Assembly (NCBI GenBank): GCA_937870585.1
Contig: CALMZE010000107.1
Location: 1 to 47,578 of the forward strand
Length of the DNA stretch: 47,578 nucleotides
Reading direction: 5' to 3'
DNA from: an uncultured Sphingomonadales bacterium
Lineage (GTDB): Bacteria > Pseudomonadota > Alphaproteobacteria > Sphingomonadales > Sphingomonadaceae
The notes under the pieces were generated by a model. The model saw nothing but the letters and a program-made list of their open reading frames with translations, was not told the DNA's origin and did no database searches. Positions 15,598-26,007 of this stretch are shown in pieces. The first letter of the stretch is position 1; every line of letters starts with the position of its first letter. The translations under genes were made by a program, and so were the position numbers.

Positions 15598-18500
15598 TTC
15601 ACGTCTCCTTGATGTTGAGCTTGGGGGTGTTGAATTTGGGTGCGCCGCCGCATCAGCAGATAGGCGGCAGGGATGATGAGCATCGAGAGCAGGGGCGCTG
15701 TCAGCATCCCACCGATCATGGGTGCGGCAATCCGGCTCATCACTTCGGAACCGGTGCCGCTGCCGATCAGAATCGGGAACAGACCGGCGAGGATCACCGC
15801 CACTGTCATCGCCTTGGGTCGCACGCGGAGCAGTGCGCCTTCGCGGACCGCAGCCTTGACATCTTCGGGCGTGTGTTCGGCCAGCGCTTGCTTGAGATAG
15901 ATCAGCATCACCACGCCAAACTCAGCGGCAACCCCGGCCAGCGCAATGAACCCGACGCCGGTTGCGACCGACTGGTTGTAGCCCAGTAGATAAAGCAGCC
16001 AGACCCCGCCGGTCAGCGCGAAGGGCAATGTCGCCATGATCAGCGCGGCCTCGTCCCAGCGGCGGAAGGTCGCATAGAGCAGCGCGAAAATGATCAGCAG
16101 CGTTGCTGGCACCACGATTTTCAGGCGCTGCGTCGCGCGTTCGAGGAACTCGAACTGGCCGGTATAGGCCACGCTGATTCCGGGCGGCAGCTTGACCTTT
16201 TCAGTGACGGCGCGTTGCAGATCGCCGACGATTTCGGTGAGCGCACGGCCTCGTCCATCAACATAGACCCATGTGGCGGGGCGGCCATTCTCGCTGCGCA
16301 GCATCGGCGGGCCGTTGGCGATGCGGACATCGGCAATCGTCCCCAGAGTGATTTGCGCTCGGGCGGGCGTCAGCACGGGCAGGTTGATGAGTTCGTCGAG
16401 ACTGTCGCGGATTTCACGCGGGTAGCGCACATTGATCGGATAGCGCGCCAGTCCTTCGACCGTCTGGCCGACGACTTCGCCGCCAATCGCGCCCGAAACT
16501 ATGGCCTGCACATCGGTGACGTTCATGCCGTAACGCGCGGCAGCGGCGCGGTTGATTTCGACGTCGATATAGCGCCCGCCGGTCAGCCGTTCGGCCAAGG
16601 CAGAGCTGATCCCCGGCACGGTCTTTGCCACACCTTCGATCTCGCGGGCCACGCGGTCGATCTCATCGAGGTTCGAGCCCGAGACCTTCACCCCGATCGG
16701 GCTTTTGATTCCCGTCGCCAGCATATCGATCCGGTTGCGGATCGGCGGAATCCAGAAATTGGCGAGGCCGGGGACTCTGACCGTGTTGTCGAGTTCATCG
16801 ATCAGCTTTTCCTGCGTCATGCCTGCGCGCCATTCGCTCTTGGGCTTGAAGCGGATTGTGGTCTCGAACATTTCGAGCGGCGCGGGATCGGTTGCGGTAT
16901 CGGCGCGGCCAGCCTTACCGAACACGCTTTCGACCTCTGGCACGGTCTTGATTAGCCGGTCGGTTTGCTGGAGGAGCATCGACGCTTTCGCCGTCGAAAT
17001 TCCCGGCAGCGCCGAGGGCATGTAGAGCAAGTCGCCTTCATTCATCTGCGGCATGAACTCGCCGCCGGTCTGGCTGATCGGCCATAGGCTCGAAGCGAAG
17101 ACCAGGCCGGCAATGAGCAGCGCCAGCTTGGGCTTGGCCAGCACCCAATCGAGCGCGGGACGGTAGATGCGGGTGAGGTAGCGGTTGATGGGGTTCGCAT
17201 CTTCGGCGGGAATCCTGCCCCGGATCAGCCAGCCCATCAGCACCGGCACCAAGGTGATCGAGAGCAGGGCGGCGGCTGCCATCGCATAGGTCTTGGTGAA
17301 GGCAAGCGGCGCGAACAGCCGCCCTTCCTGGCCTTGCAGCGAGAAGATCGGGATGAACGAAAAGGTGATGATGAGCAGGCTGAGGAACAGCGCCGGGCCG
17401 ACCTCTGCGGCAGCATCGGTGATGACACGCCAGCGTTCGGCGCCTTTCAGCTCCTTGTCGGGGTTGTCATGCGCCCAGCGTTCGAGATGTTTGTGCGCAT
17501 TCTCGATCATCACCACCGCCGCATCGACCATCGCGCCAATGGCGATGGCGATGCCGCCGAGTGACAGGATATTGGCGTTCAGCCCTTGAACGCGCATTAC
17601 GATGAAGGCGATCAGGATGCCGAGCGGCAATGTCAGGATCGCCACCAGCGCCGAGCGCGCGTGCCAGAGGAACAGGCCGCAGACGAGCGCGACAATCGCA
17701 AATTCTTCGAGCAGCTTGGAGGTGAGGTTTTCGACCGCGCGGTCGATCAGGCCTGAGCGGTCATAGGTCGTGACAATCTCGACGCCCTTGGGCAGACCTG
17801 CTTTCAGTTCGGCCAGCTTTTCGCGGACGCCTTCGATCACCTCGCGGGCATTCTTGCCCTGGCGCATGACGATGACGCCGCCGGCCACTTCGCCCTCGCC
17901 ATTGAGTTCGGCAATCCCGCGCCGCATATCCGGGCCGAGCTGCACCGTCGCAACGTCGCCGATGGTGACGGGAACACCGCCCGCTGCGCTGCGCACCGGA
18001 ACGGCACGGAAATCGTCGAGCGTTTTCAGATAACCGGTGGCGCGCACGACATATTCGGCTTCTGCCATTTCGACGACCGCGCCGCCGGTTTCCTGATTGG
18101 CGCGCTTGAGGGCGTCGCTGACATCTGTTGCGGTCACGCCATAAGATGCAAGCCTCTGCGGATCGACCACGACCTGATACTGCTTCACCATCCCGCCGAT
18201 GCTGGCGACTTCGGCCACGCCGGGGACGGCCTTCAGCTCATAGCGCAGGAACCAGTCCTGGATGCTGCGCAGCTGGGCGAGATCATGCTGGCCGGTCTTG
18301 TCGACCAGCGCATATTCGTAAATCCAGCCCACGCCGGTTGCGTCTGGGCCAAGCGATGCGGTGGCACCCGGCGGCAAGCGGCCTTGCACCTGGCTGAGAT
18401 ACTCCAGCACCCGGCTTCGTGCCCAATAGAGGTCTGTGCCATCGTCGAACAGCACATAGACAAAACTGTCGCCCACGAACGAATAGCCGCGCACGACCCT

Positions 18501-18737
18501 CGCGCCGGGAACAGAGAGCATCGTCGTGGTCAGCGGGTATGTGACCTGGTTCTCGACAATCTGTGGCGCTTGGCCGGGATAGGTCGTGCGGATGATGACC
18601 TGCACGTCGGACAGGTCCGGCAACGCATCGACCGGCGTTGTGCGGGTTGCGCCGATGCCGATGAGGGTCAACACAAGCGCCGCGACGACGACCAGCCCGC
18701 GCGTCTTTACCGACCAGCGGATGATGGCTTCGATCAT
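15594..18737 (-). CDS. cusA: CusA-type copper/silver RND efflux pump
   Basis: This is the inner-membrane proton-driven pump of a tripartite copper or silver exporter. The 1047-residue protein is of normal heavy-metal RND length with 12 expected membrane segments. The methionine triad of E. coli CusA is conserved at the same numbers: M573 in LLYMPS, M623 in PLEMFET and M672 in RIDMLATG. The proton-relay aspartate D405 in [10 protein letters not shown] also matches. This supports monovalent copper or silver rather than zinc or cobalt (CzcA) as substrate. It overlaps both cusB and cusF by four bases. Confidence 0.95.
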   Translation of the reverse strand: MIEAIIRWSVKTRGLVVVAALVLTLIGIGATRTTPVDALPDLSDVQVIIRTTYPGQAPQIVENQVTYPLTTTMLSVPGARVVRGYSFVGDSFVYVLFDDGTDLYWARSRVLEYLSQVQGRLPPGATASLGPDATGVGWIYEYALVDKTGQHDLAQLRSIQDWFLRYELKAVPGVAEVASIGGMVKQYQVVVDPQRLASYGVTATDVSDALKRANQETGGAVVEMAEAEYVVRATGYLKTLDDFRAVPVRSAAGGVPVTIGDVATVQLGPDMRRGIAELNGEGEVAGGVIVMRQGKNAREVIEGVREKLAELKAGLPKGVEIVTTYDRSGLIDRAVENLTSKLLEEFAIVALVCGLFLWHARSALVAILTLPLGILIAFIVMRVQGLNANILSLGGIAIAIGAMVDAAVVMIENAHKHLERWAHDNPDKELKGAERWRVITDAAAEVGPALFLSLLIITFSFIPIFSLQGQEGRLFAPLAFTKTYAMAAAALLSITLVPVLMGWLIRGRIPAEDANPINRYLTRIYRPALDWVLAKPKLALLIAGLVFASSLWPISQTGGEFMPQMNEGDLLYMPSALPGISTAKASMLLQQTDRLIKTVPEVESVFGKAGRADTATDPAPLEMFETTIRFKPKSEWRAGMTQEKLIDELDNTVRVPGLANFWIPPIRNRIDMLATGIKSPIGVKVSGSNLDEIDRVAREIEGVAKTVPGISSALAERLTGGRYIDVEINRAAAARYGMNVTDVQAIVSGAIGGEVVGQTVEGLARYPINVRYPREIRDSLDELINLPVLTPARAQITLGTIADVRIANGPPMLRSENGRPATWVYVDGRGRALTEIVGDLQRAVTEKVKLPPGISVAYTGQFEFLERATQRLKIVVPATLLIIFALLYATFRRWDEAALIMATLPFALTGGVWLLYLLGYNQSVATGVGFIALAGVAAEFGVVMLIYLKQALAEHTPEDVKAAVREGALLRVRPKAMTVAVILAGLFPILIGSGTGSEVMSRIAAPMIGGMLTAPLLSMLIIPAAYLLMRRRTQIQHPQAQHQGDVK

Positions 18738-19972
18738 TGACCACCACCAAGCGCGCGAACGGCAATCCCTGTCAGGCTGGCTTCCGAATCGAGCAGGAAT
18801 TGCCCCGATGTGACGACCTTTTCGCCAACTGCAAGACCTTCCAATATCTCGGTCTGCCCGCCGCCTTCGCGGCCTGCGCGAACCTCGGCAGGATGATAAC
18901 GACCGTCGCCCGTTGCCAGCATGACGATTGTTCGCGTGCCAGTGCGGATGACTGCTTCGCTCGGCACAAGGAGCGTGGGCGCTGCACTGTCGCCAAGCGC
19001 GACCTGCGCAAACATGCCGGGGCGCAGTCGGCCGCTGCGATTGGCAAGCTCGATACGGACGGTAAGCGTGCGGCTGTCGGCCTGCGCGGTGGGGAGGATC
19101 GCGATGATCCGTCCGCCAAACGTCTCGCCCGGAAAGGCAGTGAGTGTCGCGGTGGCATTTTGTCCGATCCGCACCGATCCTGACTGGGCTTCGGGAACGG
19201 CGGCATTGAGCCAGACCGTGCCGATGCCGCTAACCTGGGCGAGCGTCTGGCCTGCGCCAAGGGTGACGCCTTGCCGCGCATCGAGCGTCTGGATGACGCC
19301 CGAGATCGGCGAGGTGATGGTGACCGTGCCGTTCGTCCGTCCGCTGCGCTCGACGCTGGAAATAAGCCCGTCGGACATGCCCATCAGGCGCAATCTCTGG
19401 CGCGCTGCTGCCGTCAGCTCGGGCCTGCCGAGCCGCTTGACGCTAAGGAACTCGGTCTGTGCGCCGCCCCATTCGGGAAGCAGCACATCGGCAATCGGCG
19501 CACCGGCGCGGATCACATCACCCGGAGCGCGAGCATAGACTCGGGCAACAAAGCCGCCCGAACGCGCCTGAACGATCGCCACATCGCGCTGGTTGAAGTC
19601 GATGGTGCCTGTGACGTTGAGCGTCGCCGCCAGACTTCCCAATTTCGCTGCAACCACGCGGATGCCAAGATTCTGCATTGCCGAAGGGTCAATGCTGACA
19701 CCCGATGCCGAACCCGCCGCTCCGGCTGCTTCATCGGCATATTTCGGTTCAAGCTGCATATCCATGAACGGCGATTTTCCGGGCTTGTCGAATTTTTGCT
19801 GCGGAAACATCGGGTCGTAATAGTAGAGAACCTTGCGGCCATCGGCGCTTGCTGTGGGTGCTGTCGGAGCATCCCCGCGCTGCCCAAGCCAGTATCCGCC
19901 GCCACCCGCGATTAGAACCGCAGCCAGTAATCCCGCGCGCCAGCGTGCCGCAGTCGTCGCGTCCATGCTCAT
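18734..19972 (-). CDS. cusB: CusB-type periplasmic adaptor
   Basis: This is the membrane-fusion protein that joins CusA to the outer-membrane channel. The 412-residue protein has an N-terminal anchor (about 11-30). A small heavy-metal-binding domain follows, with [11 protein letters not shown] and [12 protein letters not shown] (about 49-78), and then lipoyl, barrel and membrane-proximal segments. The Met residues in the small domain may bind copper. A second ATG lies at 19966. The 5' end overlaps the cusC stop, and the 3' end overlaps the cusA start. Confidence 0.92.
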   Translation of the reverse strand: MSMDATTAARWRAGLLAAVLIAGGGGYWLGQRGDAPTAPTASADGRKVLYYYDPMFPQQKFDKPGKSPFMDMQLEPKYADEAAGAAGSASGVSIDPSAMQNLGIRVVAAKLGSLAATLNVTGTIDFNQRDVAIVQARSGGFVARVYARAPGDVIRAGAPIADVLLPEWGGAQTEFLSVKRLGRPELTAAARQRLRLMGMSDGLISSVERSGRTNGTVTITSPISGVIQTLDARQGVTLGAGQTLAQVSGIGTVWLNAAVPEAQSGSVRIGQNATATLTAFPGETFGGRIIAILPTAQADSRTLTVRIELANRSGRLRPGMFAQVALGDSAAPTLLVPSEAVIRTGTRTIVMLATGDGRYHPAEVRAGREGGGQTEILEGLAVGEKVVTSGQFLLDSEASLTGIAVRALGGGQ

Positions 19973-21201
19973 GGCCGCACCTCCCCATAAGTGAAATTGA
20001 TCCGGATGGCGTCGCGCGCGACGTCTGCCTCGCGCGCCAGGGCATCGACCTCGGCCTCGGCCAAGGTCAGGCTCGAAAGCAGTGCGCTGCCGAGATCGAG
20101 CCTGCCTGCGGCATAGCTCGCCATGTCGAGTTCGGCGCGGCGTTTGGCGAGCGGGACGAGTGTTTGCCGTGCGTTCATCAGCCGCTGATGGTGCATGGCA
20201 TGATCTGCGAGATCGCCGTCGAGTGCGGCCAGAACATCGCGTTCCCCGGCTTCACGCATGAGCCGCGCGCGGCTGGCTTCGCTCTCGCGCGCTGCGATCA
20301 ACGGATCTTGCCGCTTTCTGGAAAAGAACGGCAGGTCGATGCTGACCGTAACCGAAACCATGTCACCAAAGGCCGGATCGCGGCGGCCATACGACGTGCC
20401 AACGCTCCAATCTGGCCGCTTGTCCGCGCGCGCGAGTTCGGTGTCGGCGTCGGCAACGCGCGCCTCGGCATCGAGGGCTTGCAGGCGAGGCAGTGCCGCC
20501 AATCCTGCCCGCAAGGCGGAGCCATCGATTTCGAGAACGGGCGGATCGCCGGAAACGTCGGCGTCAGGATCGCCCGTCAGGCGCGCCAGTCTCGCCTTCG
20601 CCTTGGCGACTTCGGCGGTCAGCTCGCTGCGACGGTCGTTGACGGCCGCGCGCAATTGGTCAGGTTCGAGCGCCTGGCTTGGCCGCGCCGCCCCCGACGC
20701 CAGCCGCGCTGAAACTGTCGCTTGCAAATCTCCGAGGCTTTCATCGAGCAATTGGAGCTGAGCAAGTCGCCGCTTCGCATAGTAGAGATCGACCCAGGCG
20801 AGCGCGGTTTCAAGCCGCACATTCTGCGTCTCGACGGCAAGACCCGCTTCGGCAACGCCGATTTCCGCCTGCGCCCGTCCGCGCTGCGCGCGGCGCTTGG
20901 CTGGATTGGGGAATGCCTGCTCGATCCCCACGCGCGCCATCGTCATGTCGTCGCGGTTGAAGGTGAAGGCAGGCGGTCCCGAGATAGGGAAATTGTCGAT
21001 GCCGACCGACAAGGTTGGATCGGGAAGCTGTCCGGCGGCGATGGCCGACGAGCGCGAAGCCTCAACTCCAGCCGTGTTTGCCAGAATCGCCGGGGCGCTG
21101 CCCGCCGCGCGCTCCAGCGCGGTGTTGAAGGTCATTGGCTCCGCCCAGGCCAGCGAAGGCATGGCAGAGGCCAACAGAGCAGTGGAAATCAGGTATCGCA
21201 T
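19969..21201 (-). CDS. cusC: CusC/TolC-family outer-membrane efflux protein
   Basis: This is the outer-membrane exit duct of the Cus pump. From the ATG at 21201 it has 410 residues. A signal peptide ends at AWA-E (about 20), followed by the two long helical repeats typical of the family. An upstream in-frame codon at 21219 is open but would put charged residues before the signal peptide. No lipobox is seen, unlike E. coli CusC. The 98 bases before it hold no MerR-type or sigma-type promoter that I could recognise, so it is probably transcribed from further upstream. Confidence 0.88.
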   Translation of the reverse strand: MRYLISTALLASAMPSLAWAEPMTFNTALERAAGSAPAILANTAGVEASRSSAIAAGQLPDPTLSVGIDNFPISGPPAFTFNRDDMTMARVGIEQAFPNPAKRRAQRGRAQAEIGVAEAGLAVETQNVRLETALAWVDLYYAKRRLAQLQLLDESLGDLQATVSARLASGAARPSQALEPDQLRAAVNDRRSELTAEVAKAKARLARLTGDPDADVSGDPPVLEIDGSALRAGLAALPRLQALDAEARVADADTELARADKRPDWSVGTSYGRRDPAFGDMVSVTVSIDLPFFSRKRQDPLIAARESEASRARLMREAGERDVLAALDGDLADHAMHHQRLMNARQTLVPLAKRRAELDMASYAAGRLDLGSALLSSLTLAEAEVDALAREADVARDAIRINFTYGEVRP

Positions 21202-21299
21202 GGAATCGCCCCGTTTCAACGTCGGGGATGCCGGGTGACTGCCATCCAGTCGGCAAGGTGCGATAGCGCCCCACCGACCGGCATGGTCAGTTCAGGGCA

Positions 21300-21569
21300 T
21301 CAGCCGTGAGAGGAGCTTCCGCCCTTGTGCGGCATTGCCATGCAATCCGCGGCCATCGCGGTGTCCCGCATCATCGCGCAATCGCAATTGGCGACGGCAG
21401 GTGCATCGTTCACCCACACGCGAACCCGTGAAGGCAGGTTCGACTTGTTGGGGCCGGGAGCTGGCCGCGACTGCCATTCCCAATGGCCCGACCCGCGCTC
21501 ATGCGCGGAAGCAGCGGAAACGGAGGTGAGGGCCGCAAGAGCGACTGCGATAGATAGCAGAGTCTTCAT
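21300..21569 (-). CDS. Small exported protein with Met/Cys/His-rich C-terminus
   Basis: From the ATG at 21569 this 89-residue protein has a clear signal peptide (cleavage near ASA-H at 23). The mature part contains HWEWQSRP and a segment NCDCAMMRD, then DCMAMPHK, ending in Ser and His. The mix of Cys, Met and His suggests binding of soft metal ions such as Cu(I) (inference). No family is recognised with confidence. It lies between a second small exported Met-rich protein and cusC in the copper gene run. Confidence 0.65.
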   Translation of the reverse strand: MKTLLSIAVALAALTSVSAASAHERGSGHWEWQSRPAPGPNKSNLPSRVRVWVNDAPAVANCDCAMMRDTAMAADCMAMPHKGGSSSHG

Positions 21570-21638
21570 GTTGAATGTCCTTGGTTGAACTAGGAGGTGA
21601 CGCACGGCGAACGTGAATTCGCCGGGCGCCGCTGCGGT

Positions 21639-22013
21639 TCAGCCTAGGCGGGCGGGTGGATGGGGTTCCGGACCAGTTTCACGTCCGACAAGCGGCGCGA
21701 TCGGCACCTGTCGCGGCACCGATGGACGAAATTCGGGCGCTTGGTCGCTCAGCGCCGATGGAATGAGCGCAACGGGGACTGCACAGCCCATTTTAGCGAT
21801 ACAGTCTGGCGTCATGCCCTCACACGGCATGTCAGGCTGCGGATTCTGCTTTTCGAGCCCCATCATTTCGGCACAGTCCGGGCTCATTTGAACGGCGGTT
21901 ACTGCCTGATCGGCCATCATTTTGACGGGTATGGCACGAGCAAAAACGGCTTCCTGGCCCATGAGGCCAAGCAGTGCTCCCATGAGCAGCAGCAAGGAAA
22001 ACCAACGCTTCAT
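21639..22013 (-). CDS. Small exported Met/Cys-containing protein of the copper cluster
   Basis: This 124-residue protein has a strongly hydrophobic signal peptide (about 4-25, ending VFA-R). The mature part has regularly placed Cys and Met: PDCAEMMG, MPCEGMTPDCIAKMGC. A Pro/Arg-rich tail follows. The pattern suggests metal binding; no named family is recognised. GAGGA lies six bases before the ATG. The 31 bases before it, up to the cueR stop, contain the small palindrome TTGAC-A-GTCAA, but I could not pair it with -10 and -35 boxes. Confidence 0.65.
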   Translation of the reverse strand: MKRWFSLLLLMGALLGLMGQEAVFARAIPVKMMADQAVTAVQMSPDCAEMMGLEKQNPQPDMPCEGMTPDCIAKMGCAVPVALIPSALSDQAPEFRPSVPRQVPIAPLVGRETGPEPHPPARLG

Positions 22014-22044
22014 TATATCCTCATCGCAGGGGCTAACTTGACAG

Positions 22045-22476
22045 TCAATTCGATAGTCTCTTGCTGCTGGTTACAGACTTGGGCGCAACTCCGGCGGCAA
22101 GACCGGCTAGTATCGGACAATCGGGCCTTGCATCGCCGCTGCATCCCTCGACCAGTTCGAGCAGGGTGTGCCGCATCGCCTCCAGTGCCGCTGCCTTGCG
22201 GGCGAGTTCCTCGGCATGTTCGAGAGCGATGGCCTTGACCTCGCCGCTCGCTCGTGTCCGGTCGTCCCATAGGCTTAGAAGCGCTGATATCTCTTCGACC
22301 GAGAATCCGAGGTCGCGGGCATTGGCAATAAACCGCAGGCGCTCGATCGAAGGCGGCGGATAATCGCGATAGCCATTGTCCAGGCGATCGGGCAGCGGCA
22401 TCAGTCCGATACCCTCGTAGTGGCGGATCATCCGCAGCGACACGCCTGTTGCCTTTGAGACCTGGCCGATGTTCAT
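22045..22476 (-). CDS. cueR: CueR-type copper-responsive MerR regulator
   Basis: This cytoplasmic Cu(I) or Ag(I) sensor activates copper export genes by twisting promoters with over-long spacers. The 143-residue protein has the MerR winged helix at 1-70 ([13 protein letters not shown]...IRHYE). The metal loop has cysteines at 112 and 120, followed by PIL, the same spacing and numbers as E. coli CueR. It is co-translated with the DUF2933-like gene (ATGA overlap), downstream of the ATPase gene. A MerR-type promoter upstream of the ATPase gene is its likely target, which would also make it autoregulated. Confidence 0.92.
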   Translation of the reverse strand: MNIGQVSKATGVSLRMIRHYEGIGLMPLPDRLDNGYRDYPPPSIERLRFIANARDLGFSVEEISALLSLWDDRTRASGEVKAIALEHAEELARKAAALEAMRHTLLELVEGCSGDARPDCPILAGLAAGVAPKSVTSSKRLSN

Positions 22477-22676
22477 GGACGGTGCTCTTCCATTTGGTGA
22501 TGCTGCCCACGATGATGGCCGCCGTGGAAAAAGTGCAATAGCGGACAGACGAACAGGAAGGCGTAGGGAAGCAATCCGAAGAAGTGCGGGCGATGCTCGG
22601 GGTAGAGTAGGTAGGCGACGACGAGTGCCGCCGACAGAGTGGCCAGCAGCCAGGCCCGCTTGCTCGGGAAGCTCAT
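22473..22676 (-). CDS. DUF2933-like small membrane protein
   Basis: From the ATG at 22676 this 67-residue protein has two hydrophobic segments (about 10-24 and 32-49). A His-rich tail follows, [14 protein letters not shown]. Such short membrane proteins of the DUF2933 type are commonly found beside copper ATPases. The function is unknown; the His tail could bind metal. It overlaps the ATPase stop (ATGA) and the cueR start (ATGA), so the three genes form one translational unit. Two upstream codons beginning at 22688 are in frame but lie inside the ATPase gene. Confidence 0.75.
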   Translation of the reverse strand: MSFPSKRAWLLATLSAALVVAYLLYPEHRPHFFGLLPYAFLFVCPLLHFFHGGHHRGQHHQMEEHRP

Positions 22677-25018
22677 AGCTCTATCCATCTGAGGCGCAGC
22701 GAATTGCCGATGACACTGACCGATGACAGCGCCATCGCCGCCGCTGCGATGATCGGCGAAAGCATGAGACCGAACAGCGGATAGAGCGCACCTGCCGCCA
22801 CGGGGATGCCCGCCACATTGTAGGCAAAGGCGAAAAACAGGTTCTGCCTGATATTGGCCATCGTTGCATGGCTGAGGTGCCGGGCGCGGGCGATCCCCGT
22901 CAAATCGCCCTTGAGCAGTGTGATGCCTGCGCTTTCAATCGCAACGTCTGTGCCGGTACCCATGGCGATGCCGACATCGGCGGCGGCGAGGGCTGGTGCA
23001 TCGTTCACGCCGTCGCCTGCCATTGCCACGATCCGCCCTTCGTCCCGCAAACGCTTGACGATGGCGCTTTTCTGATCGGGAAGGACATCGGCCTCGATAT
23101 CGTCGATGCCGAGACTTCGTGCGATGGCCTCTGCGGTGACGCGGTTGTCTCCCGTAAGCATGATGACGTGAATACCAGCTTCGCCCAGAGACTTGAGCGC
23201 CGCTGGTGTCGATACCTTGACCGGATCGGCGATGCCAATGGCGCCGACGATCTTTCCATCGACGCCAAGGTAGATCGCAGTTGCACCCTCCGCACGCAGG
23301 CGATTGGCCGGCTCGGCCAGATCGGCTGTCGAAATGCTCTGTTCTTCGAGAAAGCGGCCGTTGCCAGCGACGAGACGGTGCCCATCGACTATGCCGGTGA
23401 TGCCCTTGCCAACCGGTTGATCGACCTCGCCAGGCTCGCTGATGGCTAGGCCCCGCTCCGTGGCGGCTTTGACAATGGCGAGGGCAAGCGGATGTTCGCT
23501 GCTGCGTTCGAGACTGGCGGCAAGGCGCAGCACCTCGTCCTTGTCGAACCCGTTTGTCGTTTCGATGGCGACAACCGCAGGCTTGCCCTCAGTGAGCGTG
23601 CCGGTCTTGTCCACGACCAGCGTATCGACCTTCTCCATGCGCTCAAGTGCTTCGGCGTTCTTGATTAGGATTCCGGCCTGTGCACCGCGTCCGACGCCGA
23701 CCATGATCGACATCGGGGTGGCAAGGCCAAGCGCGCAGGGGCAGGCGATGATCAGCACGGCAACTGCCGCGATCAGACCATAGCCCATCGCCGGAGACGG
23801 GCCGACCAGCGACCAGATAATGAAGGCGATTCCCGCAACCGCGATTACCGCAGGCACGAACCAGCCTGAAACCGTGTCGGCAAGTCGCTGGATCGGCGCA
23901 CGGCTGCGCTGCGCGTCGGCGACCATCTGGACAATGCGCGCGAGCATGGTGTCGCGGCCGATCTTTTCGGCGCGCATCACCAGGCCACCGGTCTGGTTGA
24001 TCGTGCCGCCGATCAGCTTCGATGCTGCCTCCTTGGTAACGGGCATGGATTCGCCCGTCACCATCGATTCATCGACCGTGCCGCGTCCTTCCAGCACCAC
24101 GCCATCGACCGGCACCTTCTCGCCGGGGCGGACACGCAGGGTGTCGCCAACCTGCACTTGGTCGAGTGTAATCTCCTCGTCGCTCCCGTCAGCGCGAACT
24201 CGGCGAGCGAGCTTGGGCGAGAGATCGAGCAAGGCACGAATTGCGCCGCTGGTGGTCTCGCGGGCGCGCAGTTCGAGCAACTGGCCCAGGAGGACGAGGA
24301 CGGTGATGACTGCCGCTGCCTCGAAATAGACCGCGACCGCGCCGTCTGCCGCCCGGAACGCGGCTGGAAAAATGCCAGGTGCGAGCGTTGCCGCGACGCT
24401 GTAGATCCAGGCGACACCTGTCCCCATCGCGATCAGCGTGAACATGTTGAGGTGGCGGCTTCTGACCGAAGCCCAGCCACGTTGGAAGAAGGGCCAGCCA
24501 GCCCAGAGAACGACCGGCGTCGCCAGAGCCATCTGTATCAGGTTTGCGAGTTTGCCGTCGAAAAGGTGGCGAAGACCGGTCAGATGCCCGCCCATTTCAA
24601 GCGCGACCACAGGCAGGGCGAGGATGAGGCCGATCACGAACCGCCGCTTCATGTCCGCATATTCGCTCGACGGTCCGTCATCAAGCGTTGGCGTCATCGG
24701 CTCCAGCGCCATGCCGCAGATCGGGCAACTCCCCGGCCCAGGTTGCTGCACCTCGGGATGCATCGGGCAGGTCCAGATCGCTCCTTCGGGCGCCGTTTCC
24801 GTCCGGCGCGGCGCATCGCTCATATAACGCGCCGGGTCGGCTTCAAACTTGGCGAGGCAGCCAGCACTACAGAAATAATGATGGACCCCGCCATGGGTGG
24901 CGATGTGCGGCGTGGATGCGGGATCGACGCTCATTCCGCAAACGGGATCGATTGCCGTCCCCGAGGCTTTCGGCCCCGAATGGGCGCAATGTGCGTGATG
25001 TTGATGCGACTCGGTCAT
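22673..25018 (-). CDS. copA: CopA-type copper-exporting P1B ATPase
   Basis: This inner-membrane ATPase exports Cu(I) from the cytoplasm. From the ATG at 25018 it has 781 residues. A His-rich start (HQHHAHCAH) is followed by a YHS-type domain (DPVCGM...YFCSAGC) and a heavy-metal-binding domain (CPMHPEV...CPICGM). The P-type core then carries CPC near residue 425 and the phosphorylation motif DKTGTLTEG near 470. There is no classical HMA domain. A GTG at 25042 is in frame, but it lies between the -10 box and the expected transcript start, so 25018 is preferred. The adjacent multicopper oxidase is also called CopA by convention. Confidence 0.94.
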   Translation of the reverse strand: MTESHQHHAHCAHSGPKASGTAIDPVCGMSVDPASTPHIATHGGVHHYFCSAGCLAKFEADPARYMSDAPRRTETAPEGAIWTCPMHPEVQQPGPGSCPICGMALEPMTPTLDDGPSSEYADMKRRFVIGLILALPVVALEMGGHLTGLRHLFDGKLANLIQMALATPVVLWAGWPFFQRGWASVRSRHLNMFTLIAMGTGVAWIYSVAATLAPGIFPAAFRAADGAVAVYFEAAAVITVLVLLGQLLELRARETTSGAIRALLDLSPKLARRVRADGSDEEITLDQVQVGDTLRVRPGEKVPVDGVVLEGRGTVDESMVTGESMPVTKEAASKLIGGTINQTGGLVMRAEKIGRDTMLARIVQMVADAQRSRAPIQRLADTVSGWFVPAVIAVAGIAFIIWSLVGPSPAMGYGLIAAVAVLIIACPCALGLATPMSIMVGVGRGAQAGILIKNAEALERMEKVDTLVVDKTGTLTEGKPAVVAIETTNGFDKDEVLRLAASLERSSEHPLALAIVKAATERGLAISEPGEVDQPVGKGITGIVDGHRLVAGNGRFLEEQSISTADLAEPANRLRAEGATAIYLGVDGKIVGAIGIADPVKVSTPAALKSLGEAGIHVIMLTGDNRVTAEAIARSLGIDDIEADVLPDQKSAIVKRLRDEGRIVAMAGDGVNDAPALAAADVGIAMGTGTDVAIESAGITLLKGDLTGIARARHLSHATMANIRQNLFFAFAYNVAGIPVAAGALYPLFGLMLSPIIAAAAMALSSVSVIGNSLRLRWIEL

Positions 25019-25042
25019 GGCATATATCCCTTCAGTCGCCAC

Positions 25043-25073
25043 TTTATGAACCTTGACATCATGTCAGGGTCAA
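25043..25073 (-). promoter_or_regulatory. MerR-type (CueR) operator-promoter for the copper ATPase operon
   Basis: On the - strand, -35 TTGACC (25073-25068) and -10 CATAAA (25048-25043) are separated by 19 bases, the stretched spacing typical of MerR-family promoters. The spacer is filled by a 21-bp dyad at 25050-25070, ACC.TGACAT.ATGTCA.GGT. The copD stop codon lies inside the -35 end. CueR, encoded two genes downstream, is the obvious regulator (inference). Confidence 0.82.
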
Positions 25074-26002
25074 GCGCCAATCTCTGCGAGCGGTTCGAGG
25101 GTGCCAAGCCAAGCCACCAAGGCGAGGATCGCGAACGCGGCACTCCCTTCCGCCAAGAGGCTCCACCGGAGTCTGACAATCGCCGAGGCTGGATCATTGT
25201 TGCTGATGGCGACTTCCAGTGCTGGCGTCAGCCGCCAGCGATTGACCCCGGCGATCGCCAGCATTGCGCCAAACAGCAGTAGCTTGATGATGAGCAGCTT
25301 GCCGTATGCGGAGAGCGGCAGCCGCGAGAAATGGGGAAACCCGACAACAGCAAGGCAATTGATAATGCCTGTGACCACGATCAGTCCGACTGCGAACGCG
25401 CCAATCCGCGAAAACTGGTTGAGCGCGCGGTGTGCCACGGCAATCTGCGCGCCCGAAATGGCGGTCAAGGGGCGAAGCAATATCCGCCCGAAAGCGGCAA
25501 TGCCGCCGAGCCAGACCGATGCCGCCAGCATGTGAACGATGTCGCTCGACCGATGGACCGTGCCGATCCAACCTTCCGTCGCACCGGCATGGCCGGTCCA
25601 GACCAGCGTGGCGATGGCAAGCGAGGTCGATGCGAGGACTACATACCGCGCCTTGGCAGTTCGGTTGATTGCGAAAGCAGACAAGACCGCAACCGCCAAC
25701 GCCGCCATCCGGACGATCCACGCGGTGCCGATTGCGCTCTCGCCGATGATCTCACGCAGGGCTTCGCGATCAACTGACCAGATGCTCGAACCGGTCATCG
25801 AAGCGGTCAGCGCAAGCATACCCAAACCGGAGACCGCGAACCCGGCCGAGGCGAGGACAAGACAGGGCGTTGCCAGCGGCAGAATGCCCGAATTGCGTTC
25901 TTTGGCCGTCAGAGCGTAAAGTGAGAATGCGACCATGCCCGCCAGCACCATCAGGTCGACATACAACACGAACCGGATGACGATGACGGGCAGATTGTCC
26001 AC
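25070..26002 (-). CDS. copD: CopD-family copper resistance membrane protein
   Basis: This polytopic inner-membrane protein is usually paired with CopC and is thought to move copper across the inner membrane or relay it. The 310-residue protein has about eight hydrophobic segments and family-typical motifs, including HRSSDIVHMLAASVWLGG near residues 150-167. The start is a GTG at 26002, with GAGATAGG just upstream, five bases after the copC stop. Its last codons overlap the promoter of the downstream ATPase gene. Confidence 0.88.
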   Translation of the reverse strand: MDNLPVIVIRFVLYVDLMVLAGMVAFSLYALTAKERNSGILPLATPCLVLASAGFAVSGLGMLALTASMTGSSIWSVDREALREIIGESAIGTAWIVRMAALAVAVLSAFAINRTAKARYVVLASTSLAIATLVWTGHAGATEGWIGTVHRSSDIVHMLAASVWLGGIAAFGRILLRPLTAISGAQIAVAHRALNQFSRIGAFAVGLIVVTGIINCLAVVGFPHFSRLPLSAYGKLLIIKLLLFGAMLAIAGVNRWRLTPALEVAISNNDPASAIVRLRWSLLAEGSAAFAILALVAWLGTLEPLAEIGA

Positions 26003-26007
26003 GTCGC

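Noticed and set aside
21228-21284. ATGCCGG/CCGGCAT inverted repeat upstream of cusC
   Set aside because: The arms are seven bases with a 43-base loop and no promoter boxes, which is expected by chance in GC-rich DNA.
22020-22044. TTGAC-A-GTCAA palindrome after cueR as a second CueR operator
   Set aside because: A -35-like TTGACT exists, but no -10 box stands 19-20 bases away and the dyad is only 5 bp per arm.
25019-25042. GTG at 25042 as start of the copper ATPase
   Set aside because: It lies immediately downstream of the -10 box of the MerR-type promoter, before the expected transcript start. The ATG at 25018 fits better.
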